A program made the translations under genes and the position numbers. A stretch of 64,000 nucleotides of DNA from Cordia subcordata (lineage: Eukaryota > Streptophyta > Magnoliopsida > Boraginales > Cordiaceae). The stretch spans positions 5,208,001 to 5,272,000 of the forward strand of contig JAPTOF010000024.1 of assembly GCA_028554755.1 (NCBI GenBank). Reading direction: 5' to 3'. Below, in pieces: positions 11,101 through 21,963 of this stretch. The notes under the pieces are model-generated. The model was not told the DNA's origin. It saw only the letters and a list, made by a program, of their open reading frames with translations, and ran no database searches. The stretch's first letter is position 1. The number at the start of each line of letters is the position of its first letter.

Positions 11101-11392
11101 GCTCTATGTTGTTTTAGTGAGTAATTAAATATCGATCGCTAAAAGCAGTCAAAAATTATATTTAGTGACCAAATTTTTTTGGGTCACTAAATCTATAAAT
11201 TAGCGACCGATATCAAGTGGTTGCTAATTTTTAGTCGTTAAAAACCAGTCTTCTAGTAATGGCAGTTGGCATAAGGCATTCTTTGTCATTGTCTACCAAC
11301 AACACATGAATCTCACTTGCAAAAGTATGACATCTAACAAATGCATTGCTCTGGCCGTTATGGACATTGGAATTTTGTCCTTGCTCCCACAT

Positions 11393-12568
11393 GAAAGGAA
11401 AAATTAAATATAGCTCAAAATTACTTATCAATAGAATTAGTTTCAAGGTTTAAAGGAAAGAGATATAGAATGTAAAGAGAAAAATCAGAGAGAGAGAGAG
11501 AGAGAAGGAGAGGTAAGAGGTGGAGAAAAAAGTAGAAATATGGACTAACAAAGAGACTAGTGAAGCATTGCTATGGTAGATGGTTCAAGTATAGTTGAAA
11601 GAGAGTATTGCAAGTTGCAACATAAAAGAAGAGATTTACATAGGGAACCTTTCATAGAGAAATGGATTTTTTTTCACTTTTTTCTATTAACCCTCCTTAA
11701 GACATTTATTTGTTTGTTTGTTCCAAAATTTATAATAGATTTTAAACTATTTTTCCCAATACATAAACTTGTTGTAGAGTTAGTGTTTAGTTATATGAAA
11801 CTCAACTTAAGGAACAACAAAATTGACCTGCTAAATATTATAGCTAAATTTGGGACTCTTGCATTGATAATTCAGGCACTTGTGATTATTTTCCAAACAT
11901 GACTATTTTAGGTCCTTGTGATTGTTTTTCTGAACACTAATTTTGGTTTAACTAACTTTAGGGAAGTATTAATTGCTTGTCAATCTTTATGATCAATAAA
12001 GGCTCCCCTATTGAAGAATTTGTTACATCACCATCAAAACATCAAGTAAATAATTAAAGCCTGCATTTGGAAACTATTTCAAGATTGTAATCATTATCAA
12101 ATATGAAATAAGGGAAGTGAATAGTGATATATATGTAGACTAATGGTTCCCCTTTTTCTTTGACAGTAATGGTAATATATGTGCAATATATTATAAATAA
12201 AAGGAAATCTTGTGACAAAGCTGCTCTTGAAGAAGAACTATAACTATATCAAGAAGAAATTTCATTATGTCATACATTTAAAAGTTTTAAACTTTATTTC
12301 ATTTCACATGTCATAAAGGTAAAAATGATTACCATTTGACATATGATAAAGGTCAAAGTGATTAATTTTCTTTGAAATCTTATGCTTCTGTTTCAAAGGC
12401 ATTAATGACATTCATTCCTTACCAAAATAAGTTTTATTTGATATTTCATTTGACCAACAAGTTACCAATTAGTTGATCTACTTAAGATTAATATTAAAGA
12501 TAAATTAACACTCAAAGCACCGATTATGCATGAAGTACCTTGTATTGCACATATCTGTATGATCATTT
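11393..12568. other. non-coding spacer with an (AG)n microsatellite
   Basis: An (ag)n tract lies at about 11487-11506. The rest is AT-rich. A 109-codon frame at 11573-11902 shows no family pattern and ordinary spacer composition, so I do not call it a gene. Confidence 0.55.
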
Positions 12569-13850
12569 GTCAATTTTGGATTATTATGTTGTGTTACAAC
12601 TTTTGATGATAATATTTAAGAAGAAAGCATTTTTTTATAACATCTACGTACTATTGCACAAATATTTGATTTTAGTCAAATGCTTCCATAAATGCGTAAT
12701 ATATTTGATTATATAATGATGTTTGGTGTTTAGTAAGATATTATCCAAATTGAGATCAAATTATTCTTTGAGATGTCAAAAAAATAAAGATTCAAAGATT
12801 AGTTAAGTTTAAAGTTGTGCTTTTTGTACATTGATTTGCATAATAATTTATAGCTCACATTTACATTATTTTCATGTTGTATATATTTTGAATAGGTCTT
12901 CCAAAAATGACACTTTAGGATTCCAAAAAATAAGTGTTTTGAAGTCTATTCGTATCTTATCACTCTTGGAAATGTCAAAAGAGAGAATTCCTAGCACTAT
13001 TTAAGATCTATCCATAGCACTAGCAAAAGTGGGGGTCAACTGCATTATTGTGCTCATCTTGCCAAAAAAGGTATAGTTCACTGATAATTCTAAAAAGCAC
13101 CAAAATGGTATAGGAAAAGGTCTTGATATATTTACCAGCACGTCGACTAGCTGGTAAGTGACTTATAACATTATAGTTGTTTTAAATTCATTAAACTTCT
13201 AATATATAAGGAAATCTCTGCCCTATTTTGTATAAAAGATTATCTTGAGTAGAAATATTGATGTTAGGATCAAGCACTTTCCACTAGGCCATAAGCTGTT
13301 AGCCAAGATGCAATTGTACTTCCTTATTGAAGTATCATAAAGCCTTGTATCTTTGACGTGCTATGAGCAAGCATGAGAGGCTTCAGCACTACTGTACCCA
13401 TATATGACACCAACAAGTATGACACTAAATCCAAGGGTTACTACTAAAACCAATTATGACCACCCTTAGAGATTTGAACTTGTAACCAATAAGAAAATAT
13501 AGTTGCACTTAGCTAGTAGCTTAAGGTCAAGCACTTACCACTAGGCAAAAAGCTTAAGCTACTAGACAAGTGCAACTACATTTTCTTATTAAGGCAATGA
13601 GAAGCCCCACATCTATGAAGTGTTGCAAGCATGAATAAGGCATTTGCATTACTACACTCATTCACGACACTAAAAAGTCAAGTTATTAATCCTATGTCAT
13701 GCTTGCACAATATACTAAATCTACAAGATGATAACTAAAATAATTAATGTCAACAATTGTTTTCCAAGCATTTAAAGAAATATAAAGAGAATTTGTTGAC
13801 TATATTTTTTCTTTTTATAAGTTCTTGAGCTAAAACTTGTATGTCTAATA
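12569..13850 (+). repeat. 5' LTR of the second Sirevirus-type relic, truncated
   Basis: Homologous to the first two thirds of 39076-40320. It carries a roughly 490-bp SINE-like insertion at 13255-13740. Homology to the other LTR stops near 13850, where RNase H sequence begins, so the LTR end, primer-binding site, gag and most of pol were removed by one deletion. Confidence 0.65.
13255..13740 (-). repeat. SINE-like tandem sequence with tRNA-type boxes and a 37-bp hairpin
   Basis: Read on the minus strand it has gcctagtggtaagtgcttgacc (A-box-like) followed by ttacaagttcaaatctc (B-box-like), as in tRNA-derived SINEs. A related unit lies about 280 bp away, so the insertion holds two diverged copies. 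Bases 13488-13524 and 13554-13590 form a near-perfect 37-bp inverted repeat with a 29-bp loop. It is absent from the matching place in the other LTR (about 39700), which shows it is a later insertion. The box spacing is longer than in a standard tRNA, so the SINE label is tentative. Confidence 0.45.
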
Positions 13851-13990
13851 TTCAACAAACTAAGCATATTGAAACTAGACATAATTTCATTTACGATCAT
13901 TTGCAAAAAGATTAATCTTGAGTTTATTGATTCAACAATTGGTTGATATTATCACCAATTATTACATGAAAATCAAATTTTAAAATAAAA
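13851..13990 (+). pseudogene. copia RNase H C-terminal scrap
   Basis: The translation gives QTKHIETRHNFIYDHLQKD, matching the end of copia RNase H as seen at 3770-3830 (TKHIEIRDHFIRD.VQKGD). It breaks into stops afterwards. It lies directly against the truncated LTR. Confidence 0.65.
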
Positions 13991-14435
13991 TGAAGGTTAC
14001 GCATACAAAATTTGCATTAAAATCAACTCTTTAACCTTTGTGGTCCATTTGGTCAAGGTCCTGAAAACACCCTTTCACTAGTAGCTCTTTTAGAGAAATA
14101 TATAGAAGTCTACTAGAACTTCTTGTTGCCTTTGCTTGAAAAAAATAATATTGCCCTAGATGACTGGCGAACTAATTGAAAGGGTAAAAACATAACATTT
14201 TCACCAAAATTTCCTAAATCCTTCTTTCAACTTTTGAAACTCTGATTATTTTCTGTCAAATCCTATTCACAACTCATTTTCTTTCATCATTTAAACTCAT
14301 ATTTCTAGCATTCAACAATTACCCATCTTATAATAAGCAAAACTTTAAAGTTTTCCAGCTTAAAGGTTTCAAGTTCCAAGAGGCTGCTTCATCACAAACT
14401 TCTTTATCTTCTATTAGGCCTCCTTAATTAGTTTA
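13991..14435 (+). other. spacer between RNase H scrap and env-like frame
   Basis: No frame or motif is supported. By position it corresponds to the pol-env spacer of the relic. Confidence 0.45.
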
Positions 14436-15886
14436 GAATGTCTTTGAAGAAAGTTCTACCAGGAAAATGCATTGTGGACAATAATCTCTTCAATGTTCTT
14501 ATAATTGAACTTTTACCATTTCAAAATTGGGTAGATTTCTTTCTTGTCAAACATAATGTTTATGATAAATTAATAAAGGAATATTATGCCAATTTATGAG
14601 CTAAAGATCTTGATATAAGGCTCTTTACATCAAATGTGAAAGGAGTTAAGACTGTTCTCATGAAAAAACTATTACATATTTAATATTTCGGTTGGAGGTT
14701 TTGTTCATATTCAAGTAAAGATTGCCTCTCTATGGTTAGAAAGGTCCAAATGAGATGTTATGACTTCTTATGTTATAATAAAAAAATAAAGAAAGAGAAC
14801 CAAAGAGTCACATCACAATCAAACACCCATCAGTGTCAAGAGATTTATTTTATTGAATTTAATTATTGATGGCTTAGTTCCTCAAATCACTCATGATAAT
14901 AAAGTAAGGCTCTATTCAATCTAATTGTGAGATTTGGTTGGTGAGTTGTAGAGCTTTGGTATTTTAGAAATTGAGCTTTTGGTTATTTGAAAGCAATATT
15001 GGAATTTTAAAATTATGGAGTAGTAGTTTTGAAAGGAGAAAAATAATTTTTGACATAATGTAAAAACAACTTCTCAAAGCCTTTTTTTTTTTGTGGAAAG
15101 CTCCAATTTAGAGCTTTTGATTTTTTAGTTTTTTTCACCTTTGGCTCTTGTGTAAAAACTCTTTTGATATGAGCCAAACAAGTAATTTTTGGCTTTTAAA
15201 CTCATAGAAAGTACCTTTGAGTGTTTAAAAGTTAGGCCAAATAGGCTTTAAAATGTTTAGATAGATATGTACATTTTACGTTATATGAATCGACTAGAAT
15301 CAACATGCCCTACGTTATAATGAATCATGTCTCATGTGGCCAAGAGCATTAAGAGTTTAGCATATGGGATGGGCTCACTAGGACACTTACACACTTCGAC
15401 ATCCCTTTGAGAGATATACACTATTCAACAACTATTGGTATCTTGATATGTAACCTCTAAACATAATAGCATTGACTGGTATAGTGGGCATTATGTATCT
15501 TGAGATGATTTTCAAGCCCTACTAGCTAGAAATCATGTTCTTATTTTGGATCCCGTATGTAATAGTTTGATGTTTGATGATCATTAGGATGAAGACATGT
15601 TAATGAAGCCAACAATGGTCCATGAGATGACTAAAGTGATGATAGACATAATGACACTAATAGAGATGATCTCAAAAGAGACATTTAAGAGACAATAGCA
15701 TGGTAAAATACACTTTCATAAAGAGAATAATGAATTTGGGCAAGGTGCACGGTTGCACATTGATGCTGGTGCTTCACCTAACCAACCATCTCTCAAGGAT
15801 ATCATGTCTAAGCTTCAAAGAATGAAATTTTGCTTTAATACTTGGATGACGAGGATAGATGATCAAATGGATTAAGTAAATGCACA
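14436..15886 (+). pseudogene. env-like protein remnant of the second Sirevirus-type relic
   Basis: The ATG at 14439 gives SLKKVLPGKCIVDNNLFNVL, then FQNWVDFFLVKHNVYDKLIK and EYYANL before a stop. Further on (15360-15420) a frame reads AYGMGLTRTLTHFDIPLRD, and near 15755 HIDAGASPNQPSLKDIMSKL continues into a helical tail. This order (aromatic block, Y..L...FYANL-like segment, YG..LTR...H..(I/V)PL, coiled coil) is that of plant retrotransposon env-like or putative plant transposon proteins. Many stops and losses are present. Element A cuts it at 15887; the flank resumes at 24784. Confidence 0.5.
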
Positions 15887-17925
15887 TGATGTGTGTGATT
15901 TGTGTATATTTGGACAAAGTGTTTTCATATATTTCTTAGGATGTTTTGAGCTTATTTATGCGTATTTGGTCTTACATTTGTGCATAATTAGTCATATATG
16001 TGTATAAAGTGTTGAAGTGCATAAATGCCACACTGAGTGCCTTATTTTGTGTTTTGGGTATATTTTGGGAATAGAAATCGAGCACAATTAAAGATGTAAA
16101 AGCCATGGGACAAAGCTTGAGGATGTTTGAAGATGAAAAGATGAAGAAAAAATGATTCGGAGACCTCTGAAAGAGATACGAGGCAAAAGAAGAAGATCAG
16201 GCATGAAACAGAGCCAAAATGGAACAAAGTTCTCAAGGCAGGTAACCCCGATAGGTCTACCAACCAACTCGACTGGCTTAAGTCAGTTGATCGGCCCTTA
16301 AACTAGCCCAATCAAAATGTTGGCTTCTAGCTCGGTCACCCTGATCCGTCTACAGGCCTACCCAACTGGCTTGCACGCTGAACAGCTTTAAAAGCCTGAT
16401 TTTCAGCATTTTCAAAGGGAGGAACTTTAGAAATAAAAACCCTGCAAACCCTAACCATTTTCACTAATTCAAAAACACCTAAAAACACCATCTACACACT
16501 ATACCAAGTAAGGATTGAGGCTTGGAACAAGGATTAGAACAGATTTGCTTTGGATTTGGAAGCAAGAACTTAAAGGAGTTCTCTTTTTTCTCTTTTTATT
16601 TCATGTATATATCACATTGTATTAGGCTAGATCTTTGGGTGATTGTTAATGTAAATTAGACTAGGGCTTCGAATAATTGATTTGTATTCTACTATGGCTC
16701 TTAATATATGCTTGTTTATATTGTTCTATGATTTGATTCAAACATGTCCATGCGTTTGATAATCGGATATGTCTATATGTTCCATAAAATGAATGGCACA
16801 ATGAAGATGCACGTACCATTTATGTGTTAAATGCTTATCTACTTATATGTGTAATGATTGATTATGTGTAGTAGGCTTTAGCTTTAAATTGAACTAATAG
16901 ATTACATGCTATGCTTCGTCAAGTTTAGGTGGCTTAGTGTTTCGCTTTAAATCTAGTAATAGGTTAGACCTTAGACTAGAGTATCAAGCACCTAAGTTAG
17001 TGTTGGTTAATTGAACCTTAATAACATTAGTGTTTAAGGGCTAGTCCTTAACTTTAAATCTAGTTAAGAGGATAAGTACTAAACACGGATTGCATAGGCT
17101 GGAAAGGATTGGCCTTTAGCTTTAAACACAGCCAATAGGTTAAACCACTAGTATTGGTTAATTCTAGGTAAATTGAACCTTAATAACATTAGTGTTTAAG
17201 GGCTAGTCCTTAACTTTAAATCTAGTTAAGAGGATAAGTACTAAACACGGATTGCATAGGCTGGAAAGGATTGGCCTTTAGCTTTAAACACAGCCAATAG
17301 GTTAAACCACTACTATTGGTTAATTCTAGGTTAATTGAACCTTAATAACATTAGTGTTTAAGGGCTAGTCCTTAACTTTAAATCTAGTTAAGAGGATAAG
17401 TACTAAACACAGATTGCATAGGCTGAAACGGATTGGCCTTTAGCTTTAAACACAGCCAATAGGTTAAACCACTAGTATTGGTTAATTCTAGGAAAGTCTC
17501 ACCTTTAGTCTGAAAGAATAATAAAAAGATAGTTCGTAGAAGAGAACCTTAATCAACTAAACAAGAATTCTAAGCCATAGATAGACACAAATTGATGTCA
17601 TAGTACCTAGCCTAGTTTGCAATAGTGAATCACCCTAGATCCTCTTCCACTTTGTTGCATTCCCTTTTCTTAGCTTGGCACCCATTGTTCCTCCATAGTT
17701 TAGGTTTAATTTTCCATTTTCTAAGCTCCCTTCCATCCAAAAGAAAACCACACGCGTACATAGTTAGTCTTAGGCACATTTGCACGTAGAGACCAAACTA
17801 AGGAGCCTTTCTAAAGAGACAATACCACACTCACACATGCTACATCATTTCGGATTTGTGCACTTGTAGGTCAAGACTTGGTTGTTAATTTGCACTTCAT
17901 TTGCACACAATGAGTCACAACATCA
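15887..17925 (+). repeat. 5' LTR of element A
   Basis: 2,039 bp. It is longer than its partner (1,751 bp) mainly because of a 162-bp unit present three times at 17011-17496. Like all LTRs of this family it contains many degenerate copies of a ctttaaatc.a.ctaatagg motif in its second half. Confidence 0.85.
17011..17496 (+). repeat. exact-period tandem triplication, 162-bp unit
   Basis: Units start at ttgaacctta at 17011, 17173 and 17335, giving a period of exactly 162 bp. They differ at only a few bases. The 3' LTR of the same element (about 24205-24350) has a single unit, so the expansion followed insertion. Confidence 0.95.
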
Positions 17926-17950
17926 AGTTTTTGACGTTGTTGCCGAGAAG
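17926..17950 (+). promoter_or_regulatory. primer-binding region of element A
   Basis: tttttgacgttgttgccgag directly after the LTR resembles tttttggcgccgttgccggg, the tRNA-Asp-type site of Athila/Tat elements, with several C/G to T/A changes. It is probably inactive. Confidence 0.65.
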
Positions 17951-18124
17951 GCATGGTATGGTTCTTTATGTGCTTTTGTGTTTTTTATTAGTGCTCGCAT
18001 GTTGTTTTATCTTTATTTGCTTTCCTTTAGAAAGATCTTTAAAAAAACCACAAAAATTTTGAAAATTTTGAAAAATAAAAAAAATATATTGATTTGTGAA
18101 TAGGTTTACTTGTGTTAATTGAGT

Positions 18125-19548
18125 ATGGATAGATATAATGTTTCTTGGTTTTCACTTGTATCCTCTTCCCTCACCTTGAATTCTTATAATGCTTGTGTTT
18201 TATGTGGTACCTATAAGCATGACATTAATTGTTGTCCTAATCGACATACTGACCTCCATTATTGTGCTAATTCTTGCAATGCTCCATGTAGCCATACATC
18301 TACTTATTATGGTTATAAAAGTCATACCATGCATTTTCACCTTGGGGTCAAGATGGCTCTTCTTTTGTTACACCTTCTAGTTTTGAGAGCCCACCCCCCA
18401 CACTATATTTTCCAACATATTCTTTCATTGAGTTTTTTTTTATGGTTATGCCTATAATAAACCTAACCAAAACACCTACCATTTCCACTCAGTTAAGCCT
18501 TGTCCTATTAGGTCCACTTCTCATGCTAAATTAGTACCAATGCTTGAATCCTAAATTCATCGGAATGCCAAATGACCCAATCCAATCAAGTGATGCTAGA
18601 CAGAATGATAGAAAGATTATCCCAAATAGTCGAGAACTTAAATAGAAGAGTTAAGAATGAGCAACCTATGAGTGAAAGTGTTGAAGTACCTTTAGATTGG
18701 GTTGATGGGATGGATGTGAGGCCTATAGATAGGGGAATTAATGGTGAAATGATTATGTTCGAGGTGGAGAAATAAAGAGAGAGATTGATAGAGATTTACA
18801 TCTTATAGTGAGGAAGAGATGAGTATAATTATATGCTAGTTCATGATGACTTAGGTTATGATTTGGAGGAAGTGGTACCCTATCCTCCTATTTTCATCTT
18901 CTATTTCTTTGTCTTTTATGCCTATTTTTCCTTCCTTTCCTATACTTCACACATGTTTGGAGGATGAACTTCTTAAGTACTCAATTTGATTTTGAATCTA
19001 CATTTAGGGAGTTTATCATGCATACTTCTCTTGAGCATACTTCTTTGCATAGTGAGAAGTCTCTGGAGTCTGTTTCATCCCCTTTACTTATGTCCAACCC
19101 TTATGAGGAGTTAAAGTGACCCTTGCTTGATCACAACACATCCCTTAGAGAAGTATAGTCTAGTGCTTCCATGTCTCCTTCCATTAGCTGTCCTTCTTTA
19201 TATGTCGTTCCATCTCCTCAATCCTATTCTGTTGAGTCTCCCCTTTCTTTAGAGCTTACATTTGTGCCTTCATGTATAGAAGACTTTCACCTAGGACTAA
19301 GACATATACCACCCACTGTTCATACTCTGGACTTATCCTTAACTTATAGGGAAAGTGTGTTACCAGCCCTAGATTATGAGAAAAAGGGCATAAGGTGGTC
19401 AGTTGATGAGCAAACAGGGCATGATCTTTCACATTTACACATAGTCCCTAATGCACTAAAGTACACACCCATATTTGACACTGAGGGTCGGGACTATTTT
19501 GGAAAGGGCTGCATTGCTTATTCTTTGCCACAATTATATATTGCATAA
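18125..19548 (+). pseudogene. CCHC-led orphan frame of element A
   Basis: The ATG at 18125 opens MDRYNVSWFSLVSSSLTLNS. It is followed by CVLCGTYKHDINCC, a CX2CX4HX4C knuckle, then a Tyr/His/Pro-rich region. Frames then shift. The central part has an acidic block. The end (19171-19548) reads CIEDFHLGLRHIPPTVHTLD, then EKKGIRWSVDEQTGHDLSHL. The same order occurs in elements B and C. No protease, RT or capsid motif is visible. Gag knuckles normally sit at the C-terminus; here the knuckle is about 30 residues from the start. It may be a reduced gag-like protein, but I do not recognise the family. Several stops break this copy. Confidence 0.55.
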
Positions 19549-20059
19549 TCCCTGTCTTTTTAATTTTTGGGCTTTGATGATTATCCAGCAATATGTGCCA
19601 AAGAACTTTAAATATGTTTGGCTTTAACACTAGTGTCCGACTGAGGGGCGTTAAATCAAACGCTACTAGGATACACCCTAGAATTATGAATACTCTTCAC
19701 TTTTTACTTGTTTCTTTGTTGTTTATGTTTTTGGTTGTTTTTGTTTTATACATATCTTTAGTTGATTAGATTGTTTTGGGTTGCTTTTGTTTTTCTTGTC
19801 TTTGAGTAGTTTAGTCTAGCTTTTCCTTGCTTTTGTTGGTAGTAGTTTAGATTTTTACTCCCTCATTTGTTTCTTTCTCCTTTCTATCATTGGTGTATTA
19901 ATCCTATACCCCTTGCATACATCTTTGTTTATCTTTCTAAATGTCGAGGTGAACTTGCATTCTATTGACTACTAATCTTTTCTTTGTTTTTTGTGCAATA
20001 GTGCTTTCTATGAAAGACAGAGGCTAGTAGAGGAATGAATTGTCTTTGGCATTTATAGA
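19549..20059 (+). other. 3' internal non-coding region of element A, first part
   Basis: It contains cactagtgtccgactgaggggcg...gctactaggatacaccc near 19630-19675. The aligned blocks in B (28821-28875) and C (35308-35365) include ctactaggaggcacc, reminiscent of the ctngttgggaggcaacccaa block after the last frame of Athila/Tat elements. Nothing coding. Confidence 0.55.
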
Positions 20060-21958
20060 TGATGTGTCTTGGTTTTGTGTGTGTTTGGCATTGCATTTTC
20101 CTATGTTGTTAAGGTATACTAAGCTTATTGGATAGTATTTGTGTAAGACTTATACTATGAATGTGCGTAAGCGATGATAAGTGTATATAGTTGAGTTTAT
20201 AGTTAAAATGCTACACTAAATGCTTATTTTGATAAATTAGGTGAGTGTCAGGGTGATGAGCGACCTTGCACAAGGATAAACAATGAAGGACTAAAGTGAA
20301 CGGGTCGTGGGATGGAAGGTCAGAAGCAAAAGGATGCAAAATGGAAACTATTTGAAGAACCGGTCAACCTAGAGAAGGCACCGGCTGACCTTGTAGATCG
20401 AGAGAAAGTAGCTGGAATTGGTCAAGCATAGTAGCAGCCAATTGATCGGTAGGGTCAGCCAATAGATCCAGAGAAAGTAGCTGAAACTGGTCAAGCACAA
20501 CGGCTGACCTTATCGGCCAGCTGGTTTATTTAGAGCATAGAGGTTTTTACTAGTCGATTGTCTCTTAAGAACCAGTTGATTGATAGGGTCGACCTGTAGC
20601 ATCGCAGAACTGCTATAAGTACGATTTTTAGCCATTTTAGGGAAATCAATTCACATACTATTCACACCTACCTCACACATACTAAACCTTCACACTCACC
20701 CACCTTACACACACTCGCCCATACATTCTAACACCTAGAATCAAGCTGTAGGAAGATCAAAACACTTTTGGATTAGAGATTTACTCAAGGATTTGTTCAA
20801 AGATCGCAAGGATGAAATAGGAGTTCTTTCATTTTGCCTTTATCCTATTTTATTCCATGTATGAGCAGATCTTCTTAGGGTGATTTTAGCTTGTATTATG
20901 GGTTGATTAAATACTTGAATATTTATGGTTTTAATGGTTATTTTCTTACATGTCCATGTGTTTGATAATATGCCTAAATGAGTAGCATAAATATTTATTG
21001 ATATCTATTTTCTATTAATCACTTCTAAACCATTATATGAGCATGTTTATGTGTTTGTGTGATGTTTATATGAAGCGGGTAATGCTTATATGCATGTCTA
21101 TGTGTGAGTATGACTTCAATAGCATACATATTGGTTTTCAATGCTTAACATGGTATAATCTGAGCATGTCAATGCGTTTAATAGTTGGGTATGTCAATGT
21201 GTCCACGAATGCCATGTTTAGAACATGTATAAATGCACTTAAATGCTAAATCCCGCTATTATGATGATAGATTAACGATGCTTAACTAAAGGCTAGCCTA
21301 GATTGAGTCTTCTTTGGCTTTAAACCTAGACAATAGGTTTTTTATTAAGATTAGTCAACCATAGTGGCACTAGGTCTTGGCTTTAAACCCAACCAATGGT
21401 TGTAGGCATTAAAGTAGGTTCAATCTAAGTCACCTAGGTTGTTAATTAGCTAACCCTAAATCCCTAGGTCATTAAGACTGAGCTATACTCTAGGTTGACG
21501 TCGCCTAATGATAGAGCCGCACTAAGTCCTAGTGGTCAGTTAGGAGGCTAATTAAGATCCTAACTAAGAGCAACCTTTAATAGATAAACCATCACCTAAG
21601 TCCCATAGCATAAAGGTATTGAGTCACTCATAGTCAAGCGATAATGACCCTAGCCCATTTCCATTTGTTAGTTTCTCCTAGTTTGCTTGCATTCCTCCCT
21701 TTTCATTCCATTCCCTTTTCCCTTTGTTTTGTCTTGTTTAGATTTTCTTTCCCTTTACAGCTCTATTTTATCCAAAAATTCCAAAATAGAGTGTTAGTTT
21801 AGGACCCTTTTTAGGTAATTCACTAGAGCACACACACTACAGATTCACTCCCCGTTTAGCCTTCTCATGGATTTGACCCCGCACTCGTACACACTACACT
21901 ATATACTAGCCATGCACTTGTAAGCTATTTTAGGCTTGTGCTCCAAAGTAGCATATCA
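20060..21958 (+). repeat. solo LTR of a related family, nested in element A
   Basis: It starts TGATGTGTCTTGG and ends gcatatCA. Flanks are ataga (20055-20059) and gtaga (21959-21963), a 4-of-5 target duplication. The host sequence of element A resumes cleanly: ttggcatttatagatg... then ...aacaaggttgt, as in the uninterrupted copies at about 29215-29250 and 35715-35750. It has the same layout as the other LTRs of the group but is clearly diverged. It contains several ccggtcaacc / ccggctgacc motifs at 20360-20520. Confidence 0.8.
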
Positions 21959-21963
21959 GTAGA

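Larger units (their letters stand above)
9386..11261 (-). mobile_element. CACTA (En/Spm-type) transposon, internally deleted
   Basis: The left end reads tactactagaaaa; the reverse complement of the right end reads cattactagaaga. Both are one or two changes from the CACTACTAGAAAA terminus of plant CACTA elements. The flanks carry the expected 3-bp duplication: gca at 9383-9385 and gca at 11262-11264. Subterminal regions (9400-9910 and 11110-11240) are packed with direct and inverted copies of a gcgaccga / tcggtcgctaa unit, the usual transposase-binding arrays. At 1.88 kb it is far shorter than autonomous copies. It keeps only a broken accessory gene on the minus strand and no TNP2-type transposase. 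Confidence 0.88.
9370..11392 (-). pseudogene. response-regulator receiver exon split by a CACTA element
   Basis: Minus strand, ATG at 11392 (start MWEQGQNSN). The frame reads FASEIHVLLVDNDKECLMPT to 11262 and continues after the CACTA element at 9385-9370 as a short ARMLE segment, followed by a GT donor (gtatga). This fits the start of a two-component receiver domain: hydrophobic first strand, acidic pocket (here VDND, where VDDD is usual), then CL...ARMLE. That pattern fits type-B or pseudo-response regulators. The phospho-acceptor Asp and the Lys would lie in later exons, which I did not find. A (CT)n stretch at about 11487-11506 upstream would suit a plant 5' UTR. The domain call rests on about 25 residues, so it is tentative. 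Confidence 0.45.
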
